Below, one piece after another: positions 1 to 8,581 of a DNA stretch of 14,746 bases. This DNA is from CAMAVH01 sp035714115 (GTDB lineage: Bacteria > Pseudomonadota > Alphaproteobacteria > SMXQ01), in the NCBI GenBank assembly GCA_035714115.1, contig DASTMO010000005.1, forward strand, positions 1 to 14,746, in the 5' to 3' direction. Position 1 is the stretch's first letter. Each line of letters opens with the position of its first letter. The notes below the pieces were generated by a model, which was given only the letters and a program-made list of their open reading frames with translations, did no database searches and was not told where the DNA came from. The position numbers and the translations under genes were made by a program.

Positions 1-1116
<1,116 letters not shown>

Positions 1117-1134
1117 GCCGGACGTTTGATCCTG

Positions 1135-1158
1135 CGGCGGCGGAACTTTCCGCCGCCG
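1135..1158 (+). terminator. GC-rich hairpin after gyrB, possible terminator
   Basis: CGGCGGCGGAA at 1135-1145 is the exact reverse complement of TTCCGCCGCCG at 1148-1158. Sterically this gives a stem of about 10 bp with an ACTT loop. It starts 18 nt after the gyrB stop codon. The sequence that follows (tcgcggttta) has only a weak T stretch, so it is either a poor intrinsic terminator or an RNA 3'-end stabilising hairpin. Position and perfect pairing are seen directly; the function is inferred. Confidence 0.55.
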
Positions 1159-1301
1159 TCGCGGTTTATGGCGCAGGGGGCCGTGTCTTTTGCGTGACAG
1201 GGCCGCTCGGCTCTTCGATCCGGCGCGGAGCCGTGCCACAACCTCGCCATAAACGGCTCGTAAACAGCCGCCGATCCGCAGTTTTATAGGCTACTCGCCC
1301 C

Positions 1302-3542
1302 ATGGCGAACCGTCGCAAATCCTCGCGTAACGACTATTCCGATCGTCCGTCCGGCGGCTGGGACGATGACGGCCGTCCGCGCCGCAACGGCAAGGGCGGC
1401 AGCGGCAAGCGCCGCGCGCGCGACGACGACCAGGGCGATTTCCTCGACGATCTGCTGAGCAACGGCATCTTCGCCACCATCGGTGGTTGGATTGGCGGAT
1501 TATTCAAGCCGTCGAAGAAGAGCGGGGCCAAGAAGCCGAAACGCAGCCTCGGCCGACGCATCGCCTTCGGCACGCTGAAATGGGGCTTCATCGCCGGCGT
1601 CTGGGGCGCGCTCGCGCTGGCCGGCGTCATCGCTTACTACGCTTACGACATGCCGCGCATGGACGGCATCCCGCAGCTCGCCAAACGTCCGGCCGTGACG
1701 CTGCTGGCGCGCGACGGTACGCCCTTCGCCTATTTCGGCGACAGCTCGCAGCCGCCGGTGCCCGTGAAGGAGATGTCGCCTTACCTGCCGCAGGCGGTGA
1801 TGGCGATCGAGGATCGCCGCTACTACAGCCATTTCGGCATGGACCCGATCGGCGTGTTGCGCGCGCTCTACACGAACATCCGCCACGGCGGCGTGTCGCA
1901 GGGCGGCTCGACCCTCACCCAGCAGCTCGCCAAGAACCTGTTCCTGACGCCTGAGCGCACCATCAAGCGCAAGATCCAGGAAGTGCTGGTCGCCTTCTGG
2001 CTCGAGAGCAAATACAGCAAAGACGAATTGCTGACGCTCTATCTGAACCGCGTCTATCTCGGCTCCGGCACCTTCGGCATGCCGGCGGCCGCCGACCGCT
2101 ATTTCGACAAGAAGGTGCAGGACCTCAGCCTGCCCGAAGCGGCGATGCTCGCCGGCCTGCTGCAGGCGCCGTCGCGCTACGCGCCGACGCGCGATCTGGC
2201 GCGCGCCGAGCGCCGCACCGACGTGGTGCTGGCCGCTATGGCCGACGCCGGCTTCATCAGCGAAGCCCAAGCCAAGGCGGCGCAGGCGCAGCCGGTGAAA
2301 TTGGCCCGTCAGGGCGACCGCATCGGCCGTTATTTCGCCGATTGGGCGCTCGACCAGGTGAACGGCTATCTCGGCTCGGTCACCTCCGACATCACCGTGC
2401 AGACCACGATCGACATCAAGATCCAGCGCGCCGCCGAGCAGAAGCTGGCGCAGATGGTCAAGACCAGCGGCGCGAAGGCCGGCGTCGAGCAGGGCGCTGT
2501 GCTGGTGATGGATCCGGCGGGCGCGGTGCGCGCCATGACCGGCGGCGTCGACTATGCCGAAAGCCAGTTCAACCGCGCGACGCGCGCGCTGCGCCAGCCC
2601 GGCTCGTCCTTCAAGATGTTCGTCTATGCCGCGGCCCTCGATGCCGGCCTGACGCCCGACAGTCCCTTCACCGACGCGCCCTTCAGCGTCGGCGATTATT
2701 CGCCGCGCAATTACGAGGGCAGCTATCGCGGTCCGGTGACGATGGAGCAGGCGGTCGCTCATTCGATCAACACCGTGGCCGTGCAGGTGCTGCAACGCGT
2801 CGGCGTCGATCGCGTCATCCAATGGGCGCGCCGCCTCGGCATCACCACGCCCTTGAAGCGCGAGGCCGGCCTGGCGCTCGGCGCGAGCGAAGTGACCTTG
2901 CTGGAAATGACCTCGGCTTACGCCGCCTTCGCCAACGAAGGCTCGGGCGTCTGGGCTTACGGCGTGACCGAAGTGAAGGACAGCGCCGGTACGGTGATCT
3001 ATCAGCGCCTCGGCTCCGGCCCCGGCCTGCGCATGAGCCCGCGCATGATCTCCGACATGAACCGCCTGCTCGGCAGCGTCGTGTCCTACGGCACCGGCCG
3101 CGCCGCCAATATCGGCCGGCCGATCTACGGCAAGACCGGCACCACCGACGATTATCGCGATGCCTGGTTCGTCGGCTACAGCGCCGATTACGTCGCCGGC
3201 GTCTGGCTCGGCAACGACGACCGCACGCCGACCAAGCGCGTGACCGGCGGCGGCCTGCCGGCGCAGCTCTGGCGCGATGTGATGCTGGCGGCCCATGAGG
3301 GCGTGCCGGTGCGCGGCGTTTCGCCCGGCTACGGGGAAGCGGCCATCGCCGACAGCTACACGCCGCCGCCGCAACAGGCGCCGGCGCGGTCGTCCGGCGG
3401 CTCGATCTGGGACGATCTGTTCGGCTCGGTCATGTCGCTCGGCGGCTCGTCATCGAGCAACCAGCGCAGCAATGATCAGCAGCGCCGTCCGGCGCCGCCG
3501 ACAGTGCGTTACGAATATCCATCTGATCGCGAAAACCGTTAG
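1302..3542 (+). CDS. Class A penicillin-binding protein (PBP1A family, bifunctional transglycosylase/transpeptidase)
   Basis: This 746-residue enzyme polymerises lipid II into glycan strands and cross-links the peptides, acting on the periplasmic face of the inner membrane. Residues 1-90 are a basic and acidic low-complexity cytoplasmic tail, and a single membrane anchor lies at about 94-114. The GT51 domain covers about 130-330, with catalytic Glu170 in AIEDRRYYSHFGMD, GGSTLTQQLAKNLFL at 201-215, and the RKIQEVLVAFWLE and LYLNRVYLGSGTFGM blocks. The transpeptidase has the SxxK nucleophile Ser435-Lys438 (PGSSFK), SxN at 488-490 and KTGT at 611-614, so both activities look intact. The stretch joining the domains (about 330-390) is too short for the OB-like domain of E. 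coli PBP1A, so an mrcA label would be unsafe. The last 70 or so residues are a Pro/Gln/Ser-rich tail. ATG 1302 has no strong ribosome binding site but gives the full membrane anchor. Confidence 0.95.
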   Translation: MANRRKSSRNDYSDRPSGGWDDDGRPRRNGKGGSGKRRARDDDQGDFLDDLLSNGIFATIGGWIGGLFKPSKKSGAKKPKRSLGRRIAFGTLKWGFIAGVWGALALAGVIAYYAYDMPRMDGIPQLAKRPAVTLLARDGTPFAYFGDSSQPPVPVKEMSPYLPQAVMAIEDRRYYSHFGMDPIGVLRALYTNIRHGGVSQGGSTLTQQLAKNLFLTPERTIKRKIQEVLVAFWLESKYSKDELLTLYLNRVYLGSGTFGMPAAADRYFDKKVQDLSLPEAAMLAGLLQAPSRYAPTRDLARAERRTDVVLAAMADAGFISEAQAKAAQAQPVKLARQGDRIGRYFADWALDQVNGYLGSVTSDITVQTTIDIKIQRAAEQKLAQMVKTSGAKAGVEQGAVLVMDPAGAVRAMTGGVDYAESQFNRATRALRQPGSSFKMFVYAAALDAGLTPDSPFTDAPFSVGDYSPRNYEGSYRGPVTMEQAVAHSINTVAVQVLQRVGVDRVIQWARRLGITTPLKREAGLALGASEVTLLEMTSAYAAFANEGSGVWAYGVTEVKDSAGTVIYQRLGSGPGLRMSPRMISDMNRLLGSVVSYGTGRAANIGRPIYGKTGTTDDYRDAWFVGYSADYVAGVWLGNDDRTPTKRVTGGGLPAQLWRDVMLAAHEGVPVRGVSPGYGEAAIADSYTPPPQQAPARSSGGSIWDDLFGSVMSLGGSSSSNQRSNDQQRRPAPPTVRYEYPSDRENR

Positions 3543-3554
3543 GCGTTAGCCTAA
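3539..3554 (-). terminator. Small hairpin between convergent stops, possible terminator of the minus-strand operon
   Basis: TTAGGC (3539-3544) pairs exactly with GCCTAA (3549-3554) around a GTTA loop, and it overlaps both stop codons of the convergent genes. Read on the minus strand, the hairpin is followed within a few bases by CGGTTTTC, a short T run. It could therefore act as a weak intrinsic terminator for the 7038-to-3546 operon. On the plus strand no T run follows. The stem is only 6 bp, so confidence is modest. Confidence 0.35.
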
Positions 3555-4289
3555 ACGCTGCAGCGTGGTGGCATGCGCGGCGAGCCAGCTGCGTGCCGTT
3601 TCCGTGTGCGGCGTCAGGCGCTCGACCGTCTGCCAGAACTGCGGGCCGTGGTTCATCTCGGCGAGATGGGCGACTTCGTGGCTGACCACGTAATCGAGCA
3701 CCTCGGGCGGCGCGAAAACCAAGCGCCAGCAGAACGACAGGTTGCCGTCGCTCGAACAGCTGCCCCAGCGCGAGCGCGAGTCGCGCAAGGAGATGCGGCC
3801 GTGGCGCAATCCGAGTTCCGCCGCTCGCGTTGCGGCGATGCGTCCGATCTCGCGCTTCACCTCGGCTTTCAGCCAGCGCAGCACGCGGCCGCGCAGCAAC
3901 GCTTCCTCGCCGCCGACATAGAGCACGCCGTCCTCTTCGGCGATACGCGCGCCGCGCGCCGGATCGCGCCGGATGACGATGCGGCGGCCCATCACGTCGA
4001 GCGCGGCGCCGTCGCCGAAGTTCTGGCGCGCCGGCAAGGCGGCGAGCTTTTCCTGAAGCCAGCCGGCCTTGCTGCGCGCGAAGTCGAGCCCTTCGGCGAG
4101 CGCCACATAAGTCGGCAGCACCAGCACGGCGCAGTCGTTGGCGGCATCGATGCGCAGCGTCATGCGGCGGGCGCGCCGGCTGCGCTTGGCGCGCACCGTC
4201 ACCGGCCCTTGCGGCGTCTCAAGAATCGCCTCGCGAATCTTCGCGGCTGGCTTCTTTTTCTGCGTCAACCGCTTGAGCAGATCGATCAC
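3546..4289 (-). CDS. YgjP/DUF45-type zinc metallopeptidase-like protein (COG1451-like)
   Basis: This is a predicted metal-dependent hydrolase of 247 residues, with no signal peptide or membrane segment, so probably cytoplasmic. The C-terminal half carries the family hallmarks: SRWGSCSSDGNLSFCWRL, then VVSHEVAHLAEMNHGPQFW. His204-Glu205-x-x-His208 is the HExxH zinc site and His214 in MNHGPQFW is the likely third ligand. The start chosen is GTG at 4289, not an upstream ATG. It overlaps the preceding gene's TGA by 4 nt (GTGA) and has GGAG seven bases upstream. Upstream in-frame codons only read the aldolase gene out of frame. Last gene of a minus-strand operon and presumably translationally coupled to the aldolase. 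The physiological substrate of this family is not established to my knowledge, so I give no specific function. Confidence 0.88.
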   Translation of the reverse strand: MIDLLKRLTQKKKPAAKIREAILETPQGPVTVRAKRSRRARRMTLRIDAANDCAVLVLPTYVALAEGLDFARSKAGWLQEKLAALPARQNFGDGAALDVMGRRIVIRRDPARGARIAEEDGVLYVGGEEALLRGRVLRWLKAEVKREIGRIAATRAAELGLRHGRISLRDSRSRWGSCSSDGNLSFCWRLVFAPPEVLDYVVSHEVAHLAEMNHGPQFWQTVERLTPHTETARSWLAAHATTLQRLG

Positions 4290-5197
4290 GCCAGTTCTCC
4301 GGGGCTGAGCAGAGCGCGCGCCAGGGCGGCTTCGCTCGCCGTCTTGCCCAGCGGCGTGAAGGGCGGGCGCACGTTCTTCCAGCCGGGCATCTTGCGCGCA
4401 GCGGCGATCAGCGCCTTCATGGTCGGAATCTGCGGCGCGCCGTCGAGCGATTTGCGCTTGGCGGTCAGCTCGGCCTGGGCCGCTTTGGCCACCGCGCTCG
4501 TGCCGTCTTCGCGCCAAGCGCGATAGGCCTCGGCCGTGGCAGCGGGGAAGATATTGCTGCCGGCCGTGATGCAGCCGACGCCGCCGATCTCCATCAAAGG
4601 CAGCAGCAGGGTTTCGCTGCCGGAGAAGACGCGAAAGCCGGGGACCAGCTCCAGCATCGCCTTCATGTTCTCGAAGTCGAAGGAGCTGTCCTTCACGCCC
4701 GCGACGGTCGCGCCGAAGTCCTTGCGCAGCCGCACGATCAGTTCATGCGGGATCGGCACGGCTGAGGTCTGCGGGATGTGATAGAGATAGACGCGCAAGG
4801 CGGCATCGCCGACCGCTTCGATCAACCGCGCGTAATAGGCGTATAGCCCGTCCTCGCTCGGATTCTTGAAATAGAACGGCGGCAGCACCAGCACATGCGG
4901 CGCCCCGAGCGCGACGGCGCGCTTGGTCAGCGCGATGGCGTCGGGCAGGGCGCAGGCGCCGGTGCCGAGGATCAATTTCTCCCCGACGATACCCGCTTGC
5001 GCCAAGGCTTCCAGAACCGCCTGTCGTTCGGCGAGCGACAGCGAATTGGCTTCGCCGGTGGTACCGAGCGCGGCGATGCCGTCGCAGCCCTGCGCCATCA
5101 GCCAGCGGCAATGGTCGAGATAGGCCGGAAGATCGATCGTCAGATCGTCCTTGAACGGCGTGAGCACGGCAGAGAAAACGCCTTTCGGATCGCTCAT
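4286..5197 (-). CDS. Dihydrodipicolinate synthase/N-acetylneuraminate lyase family aldolase, specificity unknown
   Basis: This is a 303-residue (beta/alpha)8 class I aldolase, which forms a Schiff base with pyruvate or another 2-oxo acid. By alignment to E. coli DapA from memory, Lys169 in VAGVKDSS is the Schiff-base lysine. Tyr139 in LYHIPQTS and Tyr109 in PPFYF are the catalytic tyrosines, and GTTGE is at 45-49. DapA normally has YN[VI]PxRT, whose Arg (138 in E. coli) binds the substrate carboxylate. Here the block reads YHIPQTS, placing Thr144 where the Arg would be. That argues against a true lysine-pathway DHDPS and for another aldolase or lyase of the family. The start is ATG 5197, whose A is shared with the upstream TAA (TAATG, 1-nt overlap), implying coupling. 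A frame-extended upstream ATG at 5380 would only read through ycgN out of frame. Confidence 0.9.
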   Translation of the reverse strand: MSDPKGVFSAVLTPFKDDLTIDLPAYLDHCRWLMAQGCDGIAALGTTGEANSLSLAERQAVLEALAQAGIVGEKLILGTGACALPDAIALTKRAVALGAPHVLVLPPFYFKNPSEDGLYAYYARLIEAVGDAALRVYLYHIPQTSAVPIPHELIVRLRKDFGATVAGVKDSSFDFENMKAMLELVPGFRVFSGSETLLLPLMEIGGVGCITAGSNIFPAATAEAYRAWREDGTSAVAKAAQAELTAKRKSLDGAPQIPTMKALIAAARKMPGWKNVRPPFTPLGKTASEAALARALLSPGELA

Positions 5198-5673
5198 TAT
5201 TCCGGCCAAGTCACGATGTGATCTTCCAGATCGCCGGCCTTGCCCTCGGGGATGGCGCGGCCGCGCACCGAGATGCCGGCCTTGTGCACCGTCTCCGGAT
5301 CGCCCGAGACCAGCGGGTGCCACCATTGCAGGCCTTTGCCTTCGTGAATCAGGCGATAGCCGCAGGTCGAGGGCATCCATTTCAGCTTATCGACCAGCTT
5401 GATGGTCAGCTTGATGCAGTCCGGCACGTATTTCTTGCGCTCGGGATATTTCGTGCATTTGCAGCTGTGGATGTCCAAAAGCTTGCAGGCGGCCTCGGTG
5501 TAATCGACCTGGCCGGTGTCTTCGTCCTCCAGTTTCAGGAGGCAGCATTTGCCGCAATTGTCGCAGAGCGATTCCCACTCCGGACGCGTCATTTCGGCGA
5601 GCGTCTTGCGCTCCCAGAAGGGAGCATCCTCTGGCGAAGTCGTTGGGGCAGATGTTTTGCGGCGGGTGGCCAT
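5197..5673 (-). CDS. ycgN: YcgN family cysteine-cluster protein (UPF0260)
   Basis: This 158-residue soluble protein matches E. coli YcgN along its length: PFWERKTLAEMTRPEWESLCDNCGKCC near the start, then PDCIKLT and CGYRLIHEGKGLQWWHPLVSGDPE. Cysteines at 37, 40, 43, 44, 63, 71, 73, 86 and 104 include a CxxCxxCC cluster (DNCGKCC), which suggests a bound metal or iron-sulfur centre. That is inference, as the biochemical role of this family is not known to me. It lies 9 nt after the cobB stop and overlaps the aldolase gene start by 1 nt. No good ribosome binding site precedes ATG 5673, so it may rely on coupling with cobB. The N-terminal 17 residues are longer than in E. coli; otherwise length is normal. 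Confidence 0.92.
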   Translation of the reverse strand: MATRRKTSAPTTSPEDAPFWERKTLAEMTRPEWESLCDNCGKCCLLKLEDEDTGQVDYTEAACKLLDIHSCKCTKYPERKKYVPDCIKLTIKLVDKLKWMPSTCGYRLIHEGKGLQWWHPLVSGDPETVHKAGISVRGRAIPEGKAGDLEDHIVTWPE

Positions 5674-5682
5674 GCGGCGATT

Positions 5683-7038
5683 CTAGCGCATTTGCGCGAT
5701 GAGATGAATAAATGAGCCCATGACCCGCCCGGCGCGCAGGCCGGCGCTGCCGAGATCCTTGCCGGCGGCGTCGCGCAGAGCGAAGAGCGGGCGGCCTTCT
5801 TCACGCAGCACTGTCGCATAGTGAAATTCATGGCCGCGATAGGCGGCGTCCGGGGCGCCGAGCGCGCTCGGCTCGCCCAGCGTCTGGATTTGACGATAGC
5901 CGAGATGCAATTTCCGCGCGGCGAAGCTGGTGGCGAGATGCAGCAGACCGGCCATGCGGTGCGTCCGGCCGTCGGCATCGACCAGCTCCTCGCCCATCAC
6001 CATGTAGCCGCCGCATTCGCCATAGACGACGCTGCCGGACAGGGCCGTGTCTTTGAGCCCGGCGAGGAAATGGCGATTGGCGGCGAGGCGGCCGGCATGC
6101 AGTTCGGGATAACCGCCGGGCAGATAGACGGCGTTGGCGGCCGCGTCGGGCGCTTGATCGGCGAGCGGCGAGAAAAAGGTCAGCTCCCCGCCGGCGCGCC
6201 GCCAGCCGTCGAGCATCGCCGGATAGGCGAACGCGAAGGCGTCGTCGCGCGCCACGGCGATGCGCGAACCGAGCGGCGCGATCAGCGGCATGGGATCGGG
6301 CGCGGCCAGCGCGAGCGGCTGGGCCAGGCTCGTCAGCGCATCGAGATCGATATGGCGGCGCACGAGATCGGCGGCGCGATCGATCAGGCCGGAAAGATCG
6401 GCGGTCTCGCGCGCCTGCACCAGACCGAGATGGCGCGACGGCAGTATGAGATCGGGGGCATTCGGCACAGCGCCCAAAACCGGCAGGCCGAGCGGCGCGA
6501 GGGCGTCTTTGAGCAGCGCCGCATGAGCTTCGCCCGAAACGCGGTTGAGGATGATCGCGGCGACATGGATGTCGGCACGGTGCTTGGCGAAGCCGGCGAC
6601 GAGCGCCGCGAGGCTTGCGCCCTGGCCCTTGGCGTCGACGATGAGGATGACCGGCAAGCCGAGCCGGGCGGCGAGATCGGCGGTCGAACCATCGCCGCGT
6701 CCTTGCTCGTCGTGGCCGCTGACGCCGCGCGCGCCGTCGAACAGGCCCATCACGCCTTCGCCGATGACCAGATCGCCGTCGCGGCTGGCGAGCAAGCCCG
6801 AGAGCGTCGCGTCGCCCATCGCCCAGCCGTCTAAATTCAGGCAGGCGTCGTCGCGTCCGAGCGCGGCGGAATGGAACGCCGGATCGATATAATCGGGGCC
6901 GGTCTTGAAGGCGGCGATCCCGCGGCCCGCAGCGGCGAAGGCGCGGATGATGCCTAAGGTGAGCAGCGTCTTGCCCGAACCGGTCGCCGGCGCGGCGAGG
7001 ATCACGCCGCGCTTGGGCGGCATGGAATCGAAAATCAT
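5683..7038 (-). CDS. cobB: Cobyrinate/hydrogenobyrinate a,c-diamide synthase
   Basis: This cobalamin biosynthesis enzyme uses ATP and glutamine to amidate the a and c side chains of (hydrogeno)cobyrinic acid. It is 451 residues, the usual length. The N-terminal dethiobiotin-synthetase-like domain has the P-loop APATGSGKT (16-24), then KTGPDYIDPAFH and EGVMGLFDG (about 94-102). The C-terminal class I glutamine amidotransferase-like domain has the nucleophile Cys342 in YGECGGYMVMG and the catalytic His445 in GSFIHLI. Sequence alone does not separate aerobic CobB from anaerobic CbiA. No other cob gene lies in the window. It heads a minus-strand operon divergent from cydA. Neither ATG 7038 nor the in-frame ATG at 7023 (MPPKRG) has a clear ribosome binding site, so the start may be 5 codons shorter. 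No cobalamin riboswitch is seen upstream. Confidence 0.94.
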   Translation of the reverse strand: MIFDSMPPKRGVILAAPATGSGKTLLTLGIIRAFAAAGRGIAAFKTGPDYIDPAFHSAALGRDDACLNLDGWAMGDATLSGLLASRDGDLVIGEGVMGLFDGARGVSGHDEQGRGDGSTADLAARLGLPVILIVDAKGQGASLAALVAGFAKHRADIHVAAIILNRVSGEAHAALLKDALAPLGLPVLGAVPNAPDLILPSRHLGLVQARETADLSGLIDRAADLVRRHIDLDALTSLAQPLALAAPDPMPLIAPLGSRIAVARDDAFAFAYPAMLDGWRRAGGELTFFSPLADQAPDAAANAVYLPGGYPELHAGRLAANRHFLAGLKDTALSGSVVYGECGGYMVMGEELVDADGRTHRMAGLLHLATSFAARKLHLGYRQIQTLGEPSALGAPDAAYRGHEFHYATVLREEGRPLFALRDAAGKDLGSAGLRAGRVMGSFIHLIAQMR

Positions 7039-7208
7039 GCGGCACCGTCGATCATCGTTGCGGCCAAGTCAATCGCGTCGCGCGGGTTTCGAACGTTCGG
7101 GAGAGATCATTTGCGCCTGGAGACGATGACGAAGCTGGCCTACTCTCGCCGCAGCCGCCCGGAGAAGAGGCGGCGCCGGGGGCGGCGCTTAACGCAGAAA
7201 GAGAATCC
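7039..7208. promoter_or_regulatory. Divergent cobB/cydA intergenic region with CGAACGTTCG palindrome
   Basis: This 170-bp region must hold the promoters for both cobB (leftward) and cydA (rightward). It contains a perfect 10-bp palindrome, CGAACGTTCG, at 7090-7099, about midway between the two starts, a plausible operator position. No FNR-type TTGAT-N4-ATCAA box is present. TTGCGGCCAAGTCAA (near 7058) has the half-sites but the spacing is wrong by one base. No B12 riboswitch box was found. The palindrome is seen directly; regulation is inferred. Confidence 0.3.
7154..7188 (+). other. Alternative GC hairpins in the cydA 5' leader
   Basis: Just before the cydA ribosome binding region, GCCGCC (7154-7159) can pair with GGCGGC (7169-7174). 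Alternatively GCGCCG (7173-7178) can pair with CGGCGC (7183-7188) around a GGGG loop. GCCGCCC (7154-7160) can also pair with GGGCGGC (7180-7186). These pairings are mutually exclusive in part. In GC-rich DNA such pairings arise by chance, so this is noted as a possible leader structure only. Confidence 0.22.
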
Positions 7209-8579
7209 ATGGATCTCGATCCCGTCCTTCTGTCGCGAATCCAATTCGCTTTCGTCATCTCGTTTCACATCCTGTTTCCGGCCTTCACCATCGGCCTGGC
7301 GTCATTCATCGCCATGCTGGAGGCGCGCTATCTCATCAGCGGCAAGGATGTGTTTCTGCGCCTGTCGAAGTTCTGGACGCGCATCTTCGCCGTCTCCTTC
7401 GGCATGGGCGTGGTGTCGGGCATCGTCATGTCCTACCAGTTCGGCACCAATTGGAGCCGCTTCGCCGACGCCACGGCCAACGTGCTCGGCCCGCTTTTAT
7501 CCTACGAAGTCCTGACCGCCTTTTTCCTCGAAGCGACCTTCCTCGGCATTCTCTTGTTCGGGCGCAGCCGCGTCGGCAAGGGCTTCTATTTCTTCTCCTC
7601 CCTGATGGTGGCGCTCGGCACGCTGATCTCAGCCTTCTGGATTCTGTCCGCCAACAGCTGGATGCAGACGCCACAGGGCTATGAGATCCGCGACGGCCTG
7701 TTCCATGTCACCGACTGGTGGGCGGTGGTGTTCAATCCGTCCTTCCCCTATCGCTTCGCCCATATGGTGACGGCCTGTTTCCTCACCACCGGCTTCGTCG
7801 TCATTGCCGTCTCGGCCTGGCATATCCTGAAAGACCGCGCGAGCGACACGGCGCGCGCCGCTTTGTCCATGACGCTTTGGCTGGTGCTGATTCTCGCGCC
7901 CTTGCAAGTGCTGATCGGCGATCTGCATGGCCTCAACACGCTCAAACATCAGCCTGCCAAGATCGCGGCGATGGAGGCGAATTGGGAGACGCAAGAGCGC
8001 ATGCCGCTCATCCTCTTCGCCATTCCCGATCCGGAAAACGAGCGCAATCGGCTGGAGATCGCCATTCCGGCGCTCGGCAGCTTGATTCTCACGCATGACA
8101 TAAACGGCGAGGTCAAAGGCCTGAAGGAATGGGCCAAGGAGGACCGACCGGCCGTGATCATGCCGTTCTTCGGCTTTCGCTTGATGGTCGCCATCGGTCT
8201 ACTGATGATCTTCGTCGCCGGGGCCGGCCTCATCTTGCGCCTGATGGGCAAGCTTTACGGCGCGCGTTGGTTCTTGCGTCTATGCAGCGGCATGCTGCCG
8301 AGCGGTTTTATCGCCGTGCTCGCCGGCTGGTTCGTCACCGAGACAGGTCGGCAGCCCTGGGTCGTCTATGGCGTGATGCGCACGGCCGAAGGCGCATCTC
8401 CGGCGATCACCTGGGGCACGGTGCTGACCTCCTTGATCGTCTTCATCATCGTTTACGGACTGATCTTCAGCGCCGGCACCTATTACATCTTCCGCCTGAT
8501 CCAACGCGGTCCCGACAACGCGCCCGAGACGACACGCGGCACCCCGGCCCGTCCTCTCTCCGGCGCGCAAGGAGCCTGA
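7209..8579 (+). CDS. cydA: Cytochrome bd-type ubiquinol oxidase subunit I, short Q-loop (CIO-like)
   Basis: This membrane subunit carries the three haems and the quinol site of a bd-type oxidase, which reduces O2 to water without pumping protons. It is 456 residues with about nine membrane helices. By alignment from memory to E. coli CydA, His20, His185 and Met326 are the haem ligands. Glu100 and Glu108 are the buried glutamates, and GRQPW is at 380-384. The Q-loop GDLHGLNTLKHQPAKIAAMEANWE keeps Lys251 and Glu256. The protein is shorter than E. coli CydA because the Q-loop C-terminal insertion is missing, as in CioA (cyanide-insensitive oxidase) and other short-loop forms; haem composition cannot be read from sequence. 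ATG 7209 is preceded by a weak AGAAAGAGA ribosome binding region. It overlaps cydB or lies 2 nt from it, forming one transcription unit. Confidence 0.96.
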   Translation: MDLDPVLLSRIQFAFVISFHILFPAFTIGLASFIAMLEARYLISGKDVFLRLSKFWTRIFAVSFGMGVVSGIVMSYQFGTNWSRFADATANVLGPLLSYEVLTAFFLEATFLGILLFGRSRVGKGFYFFSSLMVALGTLISAFWILSANSWMQTPQGYEIRDGLFHVTDWWAVVFNPSFPYRFAHMVTACFLTTGFVVIAVSAWHILKDRASDTARAALSMTLWLVLILAPLQVLIGDLHGLNTLKHQPAKIAAMEANWETQERMPLILFAIPDPENERNRLEIAIPALGSLILTHDINGEVKGLKEWAKEDRPAVIMPFFGFRLMVAIGLLMIFVAGAGLILRLMGKLYGARWFLRLCSGMLPSGFIAVLAGWFVTETGRQPWVVYGVMRTAEGASPAITWGTVLTSLIVFIIVYGLIFSAGTYYIFRLIQRGPDNAPETTRGTPARPLSGAQGA

Positions 8580-8581
8580 TG

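Noticed and set aside
1208..1233. CGGCTC...GAGCCG inverted repeat between gyrB and the PBP gene
   Set aside because: A 6-bp arm with a 14-nt GC-rich spacer is expected by chance at this base composition, and no T run follows.
1500..3374. Minus-strand open frame of 624 codons opposite the PBP gene
   Set aside because: Fully antisense to a gene with intact catalytic motifs. The His/Arg/Gly/Ala-rich translation has no recognisable domain, which is expected from high GC at third positions.
7058..7072. FNR-like site TTGCGGCCAAGTCAA between cobB and cydA
   Set aside because: The half-sites are separated by one base too many for the 14-bp FNR/FixK box, and the inner bases do not match.
7039..7208. 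Cobalamin riboswitch upstream of cobB
   Set aside because: No B12-box-like GCCACTG was found on the relevant strand, and the 170-bp space is shared with the cydA promoter.
8129..8581. N-terminal extension of cydB starting at 8129
   Set aside because: It only reads cydA out of frame. The conserved CydB start MTEALAPHLPLIW follows the AAGGAG at 8569-8574.
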